From: Mimachlamys varia | Lineage: Eukaryota > Mollusca > Bivalvia > Pectinida > Pectinidae | Assembly (NCBI GenBank): GCA_947623455.1 | Contig: OX392529.1 | Location: 55,199,186 to 55,263,185, forward strand | Reading direction: 5' to 3' | DNA: 64,000 bases | In this document: positions 45,393 to 56,059 of the stretch, in pieces | Numbering within the stretch: position 1 is the first letter of the stretch | How the letters are laid out: the number at the start of each line of letters is the position of its first letter | Notes under the pieces: generated by a model | Database searches by the model: none | The model's input: the letters and a program-made list of their open reading frames with translations, nothing else | Told to the model about the DNA's origin: nothing | Position numbers and translations under genes: made by a program

Positions 45393-47589
45393 GTAAGTAT
45401 TGTGCACGAAGCTGGTAACAGCCGCGGAGAAAACATTGTAATTTCGGGGTAGCAATGAGTGCAGAAAACTAGTGACCTGAACACCGACTCTAACACCGAA
45501 GTCATTACGCCCTGTACATAATATACCTATCTCGGATCTGGTAACGTGGAGGCCAAACTTAGGGGCAGGAAGAATTAACTGCTGGTAAAATATATGTAAC
45601 AGTCTTTAATAACAGTTAATATTATGCGGTCGCAAAATTATTTTTATTTTTAAAAAACGTGTAGTTAGATTAAATTTTGGGTACAAATAAATAAAAAATT
45701 TTTTGGATAAAAATAAGGATCTTCTGAACACAAAATTATTAAAACTTTGGATACAACTTCTAACACCAAAATTTATTTTTCAACATTTTCTGAAAAACAC
45801 TAATATTGAATATCTGAAACTTTGGCATACAAAAATTTTACTGTATGAAATTTATAAATTTCAGTTTGCAATGAAAAACATTTTGCTATAAAATTTTTGG
45901 TGCGATGTTTGAATTACTGCAATTAAAGATACAAAAGTATCCCTATAGTTATGTAAGAGTATTGGAATTTAAATGCAAAAAAATAAACTGCCCGTCAGAA
46001 TTCCCTCCGTGTTCCTATAGTGTTGTGTGGCGACTGACAATGACTGACAGTTATTTGTGATGGGATCGAGGCTTGCCCTCACCCCGTCAGATCACGGGTG
46101 AATGATGTCCAAATACCCTGGTATAACATGACGGCCGACACATAATACCCCACAAGAGCACTGTTGACACCTCGCCACTGAAAGAAATACGTCCCCGACA
46201 CCAAAATCGGTGCGTTCGGTCTGGAAAATTACGCGTCAACTTTGTCACTGATTATAAACCTTGGTTTCTGAAAGGTTAAATTACTTGTTCTGTTTTTCTT
46301 TAAGCACTTCTGCAGGAAATTAACAGACCCAGAAACGTGGCAGTGACTGTTGCAATCTGTATCTCATATATATGGTTCCGCCGTATCGAGAAATACATGG
46401 CGAACGGATCCCATACAGTGATTTAGGATTGAAATGGACAAGGGTTCTCAAAATGTGTCAAAAAACCACAAATGTTCAAGAGTCAAGTCACCCCTCGGGA
46501 ACTTTACGTGGGCTAGAAAAATATATATCTGTTTTGTCAATTCGTTTCCGTTCATCAACACTTGGCTGATTAGATCTTCCAAACATTACAAGGGTATGAG
46601 TAATATCTTTAATTAGCAGGATTCCAAAAACATCTTCATACTATCTGCCCGATTCTCATCTCTCTTTCAACTTCCTGTTTTGTTTTAAGTGAAATTCTGG
46701 CCACAAATTTCAGTCTTTGAGAGATTTAGAAATAAACCATCAATTATTTTCCCCTTTTCAAGCAAAATGCAATTCTATTTACCCAAACAACAAATCCAAA
46801 TGGGCAAATGCCAAAAATTAACAAAATAACACATGGAGAAAACACAGATTATATTTCAAATATATTTGCGCTTTTTAAGGATGTTTTTTTGTATTATTTT
46901 TTTTAATAACTCAAAAATAAACAAGACTTTTATTCTACGTTAGTCAGGTATAGCTAAACTAAAGACGGCAGTTTACCATATCATTTCACTATGTAATTCG
47001 TGGCACAGTATCAAATGTAGAATCGAATATTACATTAAAAGTCACCTGAATTTAAATCTCAGACATTTAAGTATCGATTACACGTGATCATGAAATCATG
47101 TATTCAATTTTTTCATAAAGAGTGTACGCTTTATCAAGAAAATACAAGGACATCAAGCAACATGGTAGCTTTAATTGGGAACTTAAACTCGAGTTGGAAC
47201 GTTGAAATTGTATATCCCAGTAGGAAATGTAATTATAGGTCATTGGACATGGGCCGACACAAAAGACACGGGGTCAAACGAACCAAATACCCCAACACAG
47301 TAGAATCAAATGTTTATATCCAGCACGGCTACCCGCATCCAATTTCAGAATTGAAATTCGGGTGGCTGAGATTTATGCGATAATTTAAGCGATAAAACGG
47401 AATATAACTTTTGACTCATAATAACGCTTTGCACGGATCATGAATTTTTTCCGACAAAGAAAGGAGGTGAGAAGGTAAGGTAGAAGCTGAAGATGTTTAT
47501 CAATAAACGACTGTTAACAACCATGGACTTAATAATTGCTTCTTCATTAGAATTTGACCTTGACAAATTCATATCTACCCTCGGTTTAA
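45393..47589. other. No gene seen
   Basis: Mixed composition with a CpG-richer stretch at 46.0-46.25 kb. Frames such as 47084-47383 lack splice or start support. Confidence 0.4.
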
Positions 47590-48124
47590 CAAAATTGACT
47601 GGCCCACGTACACCATTTGGCCAACAGCACCATATAGAGTGACCTAAATCACCTCTAGTGTAACAGTACTACTGACTGTTACACACCATTAGGCCTACAA
47701 ATAGTCTAGCACCAGGTAGATAGACATGTGTACCATTTGGCCAACAGCACCATATAGTGTCCTAAATCACCTCTAGTGTAACAGTACTGACTGTCACATA
47801 CCATTAGACCTACAAATGGTCTAGCACCATGTACACAGACATGTGTACCATGGTGCTTGACTACTTGTAAGCCTAATGGTATGTAATAGTCAATGATGAT
47901 ACACCATTTGGAACACTTTGGCCCAAACACATCTAGGATGTACAACACCTTCGACTGATAAACACCATTAGATATTCTTGCACTATTAAAAGTCACACAC
48001 AGTCAATGGTGATACACCATTTGGAACACTTTGGCCCAAACACATCTAGGATGTACAACACCTTCGACTGATAAACACCATTAGATATTCTTGCACTATT
48101 AAAAGTCACACACATCATTTGGAA
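47590..48124. repeat. Nested duplications of an ACACCATTTGG / CCATTAG module
   Basis: A block of about 120 bp with catttggccaacagcaccat occurs at about 47605 and 47728. A different block, gatacaccatttggaacact...ttaaaagtcacacaca, occurs at 47898 and 48011 with an exact 113-bp shift. Confidence 0.88.
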
Positions 48125-49324
48125 CACCTCTACTCTTTGTATACCTAATATATGTCTCATTAGGCCCCAAACTATCTAGTATGTACAACACTACGTGCAG
48201 AAACACACCATTAAACCCACAAAGTTGATGTTGATTTTTCACAATATCCCTTAACATGTGTTTAAATGGGATATTCTGTAGCTCATTCCAATGGCTAGTT
48301 TCTCATAATATTGGTCCTTGTATTCAATTTAAATGTTTATTTGTATTTCTGATGTAAACAATGTGTAGCACTATACCACTCCGCGCTACACTGCCACCTG
48401 TGTCTATTCAATTTACAAATCTGGCAAAAAATGCCAGTTAATGAAATGTCTTAATCTAAAAATTTTGGCATGATATTAGAACCTACTGTGTTAAATGGTC
48501 TCGTAGGGTCCGATATCAAGTTCAACATAAAGCATGAAAAAGTTCTTTATCCTTCCAATAGCCCTTAACCCCTAATTTTGCAGCATTTAGACATAATTGT
48601 CATTATGAAAAAGGACAATACATTGGATGCCATTATATTCCTATACACACGCCCAGTTTTGGAGGAACCCTCTTTAGCTTTTTAAATAACAAATAAAAGG
48701 TACTCTTTTTAGTACCTGAACATTTTTACTCCCTCTTGCTTAAAAAACAGTTTTGCCACTCTGCCATTTTGTTGGACTTCAATCCCCAGCTAGCGAACTT
48801 GTTACAGTCGAAAAGCAATTGAAATTTCCTAAACCAGGCGATGAAGAATATCATATCATCGTATAAAAGTACATTTCACAGAACAGATAAACCTATCGAA
48901 CAAACATGAAAATTAGCACAATTAGTCGACAACATTGAGGATATATCGAGAAAATTAGCCAAACTAATCGTAACGCTGTGGCGTCCCTTCCTTTTACCAA
49001 CATATACACCTGCTAACAGCTGGATCGAAACTAGACAGTTTTTACCTGGCTCTCTTCATACTTACATTTTTTTACCTAATTAAGTCCCCAACAAACTAAA
49101 CCCACCCACACACAGACATCCATGTACAAACTGTAGATCAGTCAAAACAGCAATAAACGACATATAATACTACCGTAAGCAGTAAACAAGAAAATATCAT
49201 AAAACCATTTTTTTTTTCAACAAATCCGAAAAACATTCTGCATGAAATACCACCATCAAATTCCAATCCCATCAGAGTATTTGTAAATCACTCTTGACTT
49301 TTCAGTTTCAAATGTCCTTTGACC
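48125..49324. other. No gene seen
   Basis: A weak continuation of the catttgg/cattagg modules extends to about 48230, then AT-rich sequence without features. Confidence 0.45.
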
Positions 49325-49417
49325 TTAACCAATATACGCCCTTGAAGACACATTTGCACTCTTCCAAGTCAAAGGTTGGAACAGTCTATTACAAAATTTC
49401 AGGGGTGAATAAGTTAA
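49325..49417 (+). mobile_element. PAL89 copy 6
   Basis: ttaaccaatatacgcccttg to tttcaggggtgaataagttaa with TTAA at both edges; inner arms cttccaa and ttggaa retained. Confidence 0.85.
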
Positions 49418-49942
49418 GCCTCATGCATAAACCAAATTTTCCCCCTCAACCACAACACAGGGCAACTTCGGAACCGAATCAGCAACTTACCTATATCCCT
49501 TCTACTAACGAGACCAACAGGGCAACTCTACCTGGGAGCAGAGGGTTATTTAATTAAGACAGATACAATCGGAGTCTAGCAGCGATTTACGCAAGCAGCA
49601 TTAGCAATTTTCCCATATTTGCATTGTTACAGTACATTGTAGTCCCATTGTCATATCACGTGAGTCATCAAATGGGACACAAGATAGAAATTTCTGACAC
49701 CCCTCTCTTAAAGTGGACAGTTCTGTCATGTTCACAAAGGAATGAGGTAAAAGTACATTTGTATTTATATTACATTTATAATATCAGACAACCGGATACA
49801 TATCTTAGTCAGTTCTTGAGTATGAAACTTACACATGAGACACACATAATGAGCAGGACATATATCAATATACAAGACCACTGAACATGGAACAAGATGA
49901 TTTTTTTTTCTGTACTGTGTAGTTAGTTGTATTTTTGTTTGT
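49418..49942. other. No gene seen
   Basis: No supported feature. Frames at 49294-49557 overlap the palindromic element. Confidence 0.4.
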
Positions 49943-50086
49943 GTTTTAGGTCCTATTAACAGCTATGGTCATTTTAGGACATGCAAGGTTTTAGTCTTCA
50001 AGAAAAACTTGATCTCCCGGAGAAAAACCACCAACCTATGGGCGGTACCTGGCGACTGGCTCACGTAGGGATTCAAACCTATGGCC
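49943..50086 (-). mobile_element. SINE family B, copy 3 (body and tail)
   Basis: On the - strand the tail and body (ACCATAGCTGTTAATAGGAC, GGTGGTTTTTCTCCGGGAG) follow a B box, AGGTTTGAATCCC. Its tRNA-like head is continuous with the tandem array at 50087-50572. Confidence 0.78.
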
Positions 50087-50572
50087 CAGTGGTAGTGGGC
50101 TAGTGGTAGCAGAATGTCAGATACCTTAACCACTTGGCCACCGCAGCCCAGTGGTGGAGGGCACGTGGTAGCAGAATGTCAGATACCTTAACCACTTGGC
50201 CACCGCAGCCCAGTGGTGGAGGGCTAGTGGTAGCAGAATGTCAGATACCTTAACCACTTGGCCACCGCAGCCCAGTGGTGGAGGGCTAGTGGTAGCAGAA
50301 TATCAGATACCTTAACCACTTGGCCACCGCAGCCCAGTGGTGGAGGGCACGTGGTAACAGAATATCTGCCACCTTAACTACTTGGCCACCGCAGCCCAGT
50401 GGTGGAGGGCTAGTGGTAGCAGAATGTCAGACACCTTAACCACTTGGCCACTGCAGCCCAGTGGTGGAGGGCTAGTGGTAGCAGAATGTCAGATACCTTA
50501 ACCACTTGGCCATCGCAGCCCAGTGATGGAGGGCTAGTGGTAGCAGAATGTCAGACACTTTAATCAATTGGT
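50087..50572 (-). repeat. Eight tandem copies of a 62-bp SINE head
   Basis: Units repeat exactly every 62 bp (boundaries at 50149, 50211, 50273 and so on). On the - strand each reads GGCTGCGGTGGCCAAGTGGT TAAGGTATCTGACATTCTGC then a TACCACTAGCCCTCCACCAC segment: the 5' head of SINE family B with its A box. Only the unit next to the body has a B box. Differences are single substitutions (cacgtgg, atctgccacc). Confidence 0.9.
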
Positions 50573-52201
50573 CTCAGAAACACCCTTTGTTGTGTTAACA
50601 TGGAACAAAATATTTGCGAAAATATAATCCCTTCTATTACCCTGTGTAATCTTCCAATATTTTCTGTATTAATCAAATTTGTGGGTGGTATTTCCAATAA
50701 ACGTTTTGACAACATGGCAACAAATAAACCGCAGTAGAAAACATTACTCAAGATAATGTAATTTTTTAATCTGGGGACACCGCCAAAACCGAACCAGATC
50801 TACAACCCTAACCACCGATTAGAATAGAAAACACCCACATCAACACACAGACAACATGCTATCGTTAGCGCCATAATTGAATTTTTCGTAACTTATTAGC
50901 CTCTGGTTATTTCCGCGTTTCCACAGCGATAGACCACGCTGCCAAGGAATCGTACTCCACGCCTAAAAATCTGGTAAAATCTTACTTAATTACTGGGGGT
51001 AGATATGTGCATTTGTTTTCCAAGATAACATCTGATTTTTTAAAATTGATACAAGAAAATGCCACAAGCCCTAAGATATCAGATACATGTTGCTATGGCA
51101 ATGGACATTCTGTCTGTATCCTTGGCAAATTCGATCAAAATTAACCAATTACGTTAAGTTTATTTTCATTCAATATTGTACACACAGAAGGTTTCAATAT
51201 TAAACCTTGTTTACGAGATCCAATTACAGATGCTAAACTATATTCTGCTTTTCCCATTTTTAAATAATGGACAATCTCCCCCATTGATCTGGGCTGTTCT
51301 ATTGACAGGGTGGGGAGGGGGAAAGTTCCATATACAGCATCCCTTTCTTTTAATGATATCAGTTGCCTTAAAGCAGACGGAATTTATCTGAGTTTTAAAT
51401 ACAAATTTCTATAATAGTTTTCCGTGATGAAATACATTAAAGAAACCAAATATGATTGAAATATGTGCAGGGTTTTGAGTTTATCATGCACAGCTTTGAG
51501 AATGGTTCCATTTTATTTTCTTTTTATGTAGCTTTACAGACAAGTTACGGGAGTTTTCAGCAATAACCGCACACACAAATACGGTAAACTGTACTTAACA
51601 CTCGGGTAACAAGCAAATACACTTTAAACACTGTTCAATGAAAAGTTAGAAAAATCCGACACCAATTTGAAGCATTTTGAATGATTTCCCCATAAATTTT
51701 AAAGGATTTGGAAGCAAAATATCAGTATCAAAAACAAATACCACACGATTTGCTGCCAATGAAATAAAGGTACAGTTGAACTTGTAAAGTGATTATATCT
51801 AAAGTAATGTACTTATGATGCTGTCCACAATCAGAATCCATGTTTCGAATGTTGAGCAACATTCAAACTGGTGAGAAACTTTTTTCCGTTTCACAAACAT
51901 TTGTACTCCTTATATAAGTATACTTTGTAAAGAACTAAGATACCGTAAAACAGGATATTTTACCAAATTTTCATTACCGTTGATGTAGCCTTTTAATTAA
52001 ACCATGGAAGAGAAAATTCGACAAGGTGTCAAACATTTTAAAGATGTGGCTAAAATACGAAATATCAAACAGGAAGAATATATTTTGGGACAAAATGTTA
52101 CACGCTTTGTAGTGACAATGTAACACGCAATATAATGACAACTGTTATTGTTGTGACACAAAGAACAGCATGGATGACATCATGGCAAGGCTATAGTGAC
52201 T
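50573..52201. other. No gene seen
   Basis: AT-rich; no supported feature. Confidence 0.45.
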
Positions 52202-52291
52202 GAATTCATTCACCCCTGAAGACACATTTGAACTCTTCCAATTCAAAGGTTGGAATAGTTCATTATGAAATTTCAGGGGTGAATGAGTTAA
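52202..52291 (+). mobile_element. PAL89 copy 7 (best preserved)
   Basis: gaattcattcacccctgaag...tttcaggggtgaatgagttaa. Inner arms gaactcttccaa and ttggaatagttc match at 11 of 12 positions. Used as reference for the family. Confidence 0.9.
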
Positions 52292-52444
52292 TACAACGAA
52301 TTGTTGAATCAAACACTGGTCGTCATGGTGATAGGGGTGCATTCTCCTCTACATCTCCGAGCCTCTATATATTTATCATTGGAAACAAAAAACATGGCAA
52401 TGCGCTTGTCTGCTCCATATCTCAGAAATTGCTATAGAACTTAC

Positions 52445-52995
52445 CATCATGGCCTGTTTGGACACCAGTTGTTTCCTTGTCGCCCTCGGAACTCTCCTCA
52501 TCAGACTTACCATTACCTGTTTGGACACCAGTCGTTTCCTTGCCGCCCTCGGTACTCTCCGCCTCAGACTTACCATTACCTGTTTGGACACCAGTCGTTT
52601 CCTTGCCGCCCTCGGATTTTCTGCCTCTCAGACTTACCATCATGGCCTGTTTGGACACCAGTCGTTTCCTTGCCGCCCTCGGAACTCTCCGCCTCAGACT
52701 TACCATCGTGGCCTGTTTGGACACCTGTCGTTTCCTTGCCGCCCTCGGTACTCTCCGCCTCAGACTTACCATCGTGGCCTGTTTGGACACCTGTCGTTTC
52801 CTTGCCGCCCTCGGAACTCTCCGCCTCAGACTTACCATCGTGGCCTGTTTGGACACCTGTCGTTTCCTTGCCGCCCTCGGTACTCTCCGCCTCAGACTTA
52901 CCATCGTGGCCTGTTTGGACACCTGTCGTTTCCTTGCCGCCCTCGGTACTCTCCGCCTCAGACTTGACATGGTTAGGCTCTTCCTCCATTGACAT
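52445..52995 (-). CDS. Coding-like minisatellite exon, 22-residue repeat, frameshifted
   Basis: From ATG at 52995 the - strand reads MSMEEEPNHV, then repeats of KSEAESTEGGKETTGVQTGH DG, 22 residues (66 bp), with shorter 21-residue (63-bp) units at the low-coordinate end. The repeat is acidic and rich in Gly, Thr and Ser; no signal peptide, membrane helix or known domain. Many unit differences are silent (ACA/ACT, CAC/CAT), others swap S/T or G/D. One extra base in the unit near 52610-52631 shifts the frame, so the reading stops at 52576 unless corrected or spliced. The low-coordinate end is GATG|GTAAGTTC, a strong donor, suggesting an exon end at 52445. An in-frame stop lies upstream of the ATG, and the acceptor is unclear. 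It could belong to the same gene as the 55.8 kb exon, but the phases do not prove it. Confidence 0.45.
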
Positions 52996-53439
52996 TCTGT
53001 CGCTCACTCAACATTCCTCCTGTGGTACCGAAAACAAGATTTTATATAATTACTGATTAACATAATTTATTTATAATATCATTTTTCATGTATACCAAGC
53101 TTCTGCATTTGGTAATGCTTAAACGCCTCTGTAGTAATGAAATTAAATCAAAACTTTTAACAATTTTTTGTGTGTGCATGATTTAAATAGAATATGTTAA
53201 ATATTGGTCATTTTGAATATTTTTAAATTCAAACTTTTGATCAAAAATGTTTAATATCTAATATTAATTAAAACCTTCATTTACTAGTCTATATTAGTAT
53301 CTATTACATATTAATTTCTGCTGTTGATGAGCTGATTGTAATATGGAAATGAAATACATAAACTATTATCAAATTTTAAAATGAACGGCAAAACCACATT
53401 TATTGTGTGAATTATAGAGGCAGCAAAATAAAGCCCATA
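52996..53439. other. AT-rich, no gene seen
   Basis: No supported feature. Confidence 0.45.
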
Positions 53440-53775
53440 TCAATGAATATCATTTTAAAATTACCACATCCCTGAATATCCTTTTTAAAATTACCACATC
53501 CCTGAATATCATTTTAAAATTACCACATCCCTGAATATCATTTTAAAATTACCACATCCCTGAATATCCTTTTAAAATTACCACATCCCTGAATATTCTT
53601 TTAAAATTACCACATCCCTTGATATCATTTTAAAATTACCACATTCCTGAATATCCTTTTAAAATTACCACATCCCTGAATATCATTTTAAAATTACCAC
53701 ATCCATGAATATCATTTTAAAATTACCACATTCATGAATATCCTTCTAAAATGTCCACATGTATGAATATCCTAT
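53440..53775. repeat. 29-bp minisatellite, about 11 units
   Basis: Units of ccctgaatatcattttaaaa plus ttaccacat, with cc/tt and cat/cct variants; the last two units are diverged. Confidence 0.92.
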
Positions 53776-54710
53776 TAGACCTATTAGAATTCAATACCAA
53801 GACTGAAAGTTTTTGTCACATGGAGTTATCTCCCTTTGTGGAATTATATACAGTTTGTGGGACATGTTAGTCTTGCCAGAAAATTCTTTGACATGATCAA
53901 TTTCATTGGACAATGGACCTGTCAATCATGATGGCACCTATAGGCCAATATGTCCCGGGGAGGACATTAAGCCTGGGCGATGGTGTTAGATAAAGGAAAG
54001 GAAATCTGTTCACAGTATAGACATCTTATAAGGACGGACAGCACCAATACACAGTCCATCATGAACAGCCTTATGAGAACATGGCAATTACGATTTCTCA
54101 TTTGCATTATTGTATTTAGTTTAACCAGGGGCCATTCGAATCACTCTCCCAGTAGTAGATTCTGTAACGCTTTACATGTAGAAACACATTTTGTCTCTCT
54201 GATTGGCACGTGATCAGTTCAATTGCTCAAAACTTGCGAAGTTTATAAACTAAAGACTAGAAACTTTTGCTCAGAACAAATATTTGAATGTTACAATCCT
54301 AATTTATTTGAGTTTTCTTCTCAGTATTCTAATCAGTACAGTATTTGATAAGTAAATACTATGATACATTCACTCTAATTACAGACCATGAAAGATGGCA
54401 CATATTCACCATTGACATAATTTCTTGGTAATTACTTGTGTGAACTGCATATTTCAGGCGAAATTATACATAAGGCAAATCAATTTCATATTGAAATAAT
54501 ACATCACGCATATTCATAAAGCCACATTTCATCAAAAGTTTTACATCATGTGCTCTTGAATTTCTTGAATTAACAATTTGAATCATATGCAAAGTTTATG
54601 CAAAATTTCCTCTCTTTGTAAAAGAATAAATGAAATGACTAGAATATGATTGTTACACCTAAACACCTTTGTCACCATATGAAAGTTTCTGTGTTTGATT
54701 ATGTTCTATA
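53776..54710. other. No gene seen
   Basis: A 77-codon frame at 53980-54213 has no splice or start support. Confidence 0.4.
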
Positions 54711-54711
54711 A

Positions 54712-55250
54712 CAAGAGGCCTGGAGTGCCTGTATTGCTCATCTGGATATTTCAGCAATCAGTAGAAAATATTCACAATGAAAGTACTTAGCAAATATGTC
54801 AAAATATCCTTGGCCTAAGAATGTTCCAGGTTAAATAAAAGTTGATATTACTCTATCCTCAATATGCTAATGGTCATATCTCATCACATAAGGCCTAGAT
54901 TGTTGACCCATTTGACCTTAAAAAGTAGGTCAAGGTCATTTGTTTAAAGAACTTTATAGTATTTCAACCAAGGTATACCTACTAGCCAAGTATCAGTAAT
55001 CTAGGCATTCTTGTTATTGTGAAAAAGATTTTTAAAGGGATTATGAAATATTTTACCCCTGTGACCTTGAAAGCGGGTCAAGGTTATTTATTTGAGGAAG
55101 CGTTACAGCACTCTATCCCAGATACCTCCTGACCAACTATGATAGCCCTAGTCCTCCTGTGTTTAAGAGGAAGTCATTTAAAGACGATGTTGGACTCTTG
55201 ATGCTGGACTAAAACATAAGCTCACTAGCACTTTGTGCCAGGTGAGCTAA
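54712..55250 (+). mobile_element. 539-bp Helitron-like element (HLX), second type, full length
   Basis: Left end CAAGAGGCCTGGAGTGCCTG, subterminal arm GCTCATCTGG at 54736-54745, interior modules gaccttaaaaagtaggtcaa and gaccttgaaagcgggtcaag. The right hairpin is GCTCACTAGCAC, loop TTT, GTGCCAGGTGAGC, then TAA, ending CTAA at 55247-55250. The right arm is the reverse complement of the left arm with one mismatch. The architecture matches the 5.2-7.4 kb element although the internal sequence differs. Non-coding. Confidence 0.65.
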
Positions 55251-55764
55251 ATGTTACGACTTTGATCTTGATATGCCGAAATATATCTACATTCCAATGT
55301 ACATTATTATCATATCATGTATTTTCATGCTTGACCTCTATATAAAATTTGAAGGAAATTCATTCAAGAATACATTTGTGTAAGCATTTACATTGAACTG
55401 AGATGGGACAAGACAGAATTGGTCAACTATTCTCCCCATCCCCCAATTAACCCACCAAGTTTATGGAGGGAAAGGGGTATAAAAACCTATGACTTTTATC
55501 ATTTGGTATAGTATTCATTAAGTAACCATTTGCCTTAAGAGTTTTGAAATGAAGGATGACTATGTTTGCGCTGGTGTGTCTCTGACGACCACAGTATATA
55601 ACCTGCCACAACACACGCACACTATATGTATGCACTAATGCACTAATGGAATATGTCAGGCATATTTTAAGAACGTGATGTTAACGATAAAGAGATTTGA
55701 ATGGGACACCTATAAACAAAAAACAGTTTACCTAATGACATTGTAAACTGTATATATATCTTAC
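55251..55764. other. No gene seen
   Basis: AT-rich; on the - strand this would be intron downstream of the 55.8 kb exon. Confidence 0.4.
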
Positions 55765-55925
55765 TCATTTGTCTAAGTACATCCCCACCGTAACACCACA
55801 GCAGGTATAATGAGCTGGAATCAGGTATGTGTTTAAGTAACACAGTTGATGGTGTCAATTTAGTCCTACATCCCACTAGACTTTGAAGACTATCACTAAT
55901 TGTATCTTTCCCTTCTGTGAAAACT
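55765..55925 (-). CDS. Candidate internal exon (about 53 codons), unknown protein
   Basis: On the - strand the acceptor is ctagttgattgcag|A and the donor ATGA|GTAAGA, bounding 161 nt with one open frame. The protein reads VFTEGKDTISDSLQSLVGCR, then TKLTPSTVLLKHIPDSSSLY, then LLWCYGGDVLRQM. It enters needing two bases upstream and leaves one base. Mixed polar and hydrophobic composition with two Cys looks like a folded domain rather than a repeat artefact. An alternative donor at TTAG|GTAAAC, about 20 nt on, would extend it. No family recognised; the 52.4-53.0 kb frame lies downstream on the same strand. Confidence 0.42.
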
Positions 55926-56033
55926 CTGCAATCAACTAGATTACCAAAAGACATGTATTTGTCCTTATCATCAAATTAAATGACCAATATATAAATGTCA
56001 CTGACAATAAAAAAAAGGCATCCTGTGTTTCCT

Positions 56034-56057
56034 CCCCCCCCCCCCCCCCCCCCCCCC
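56034..56057 (+). repeat. (C)24 homopolymer
   Basis: Uninterrupted run of 24 C at the left edge of the polypyrimidine array. Confidence 0.95.
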
Positions 56058-56059
56058 GA

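Noticed and set aside
10551..53775. CRISPR array (several regular arrays of 20, 29, 36 and 62 bp)
   Set aside because: Units are contiguous without unique spacers, there are no cas genes, and the sequence is eukaryotic.
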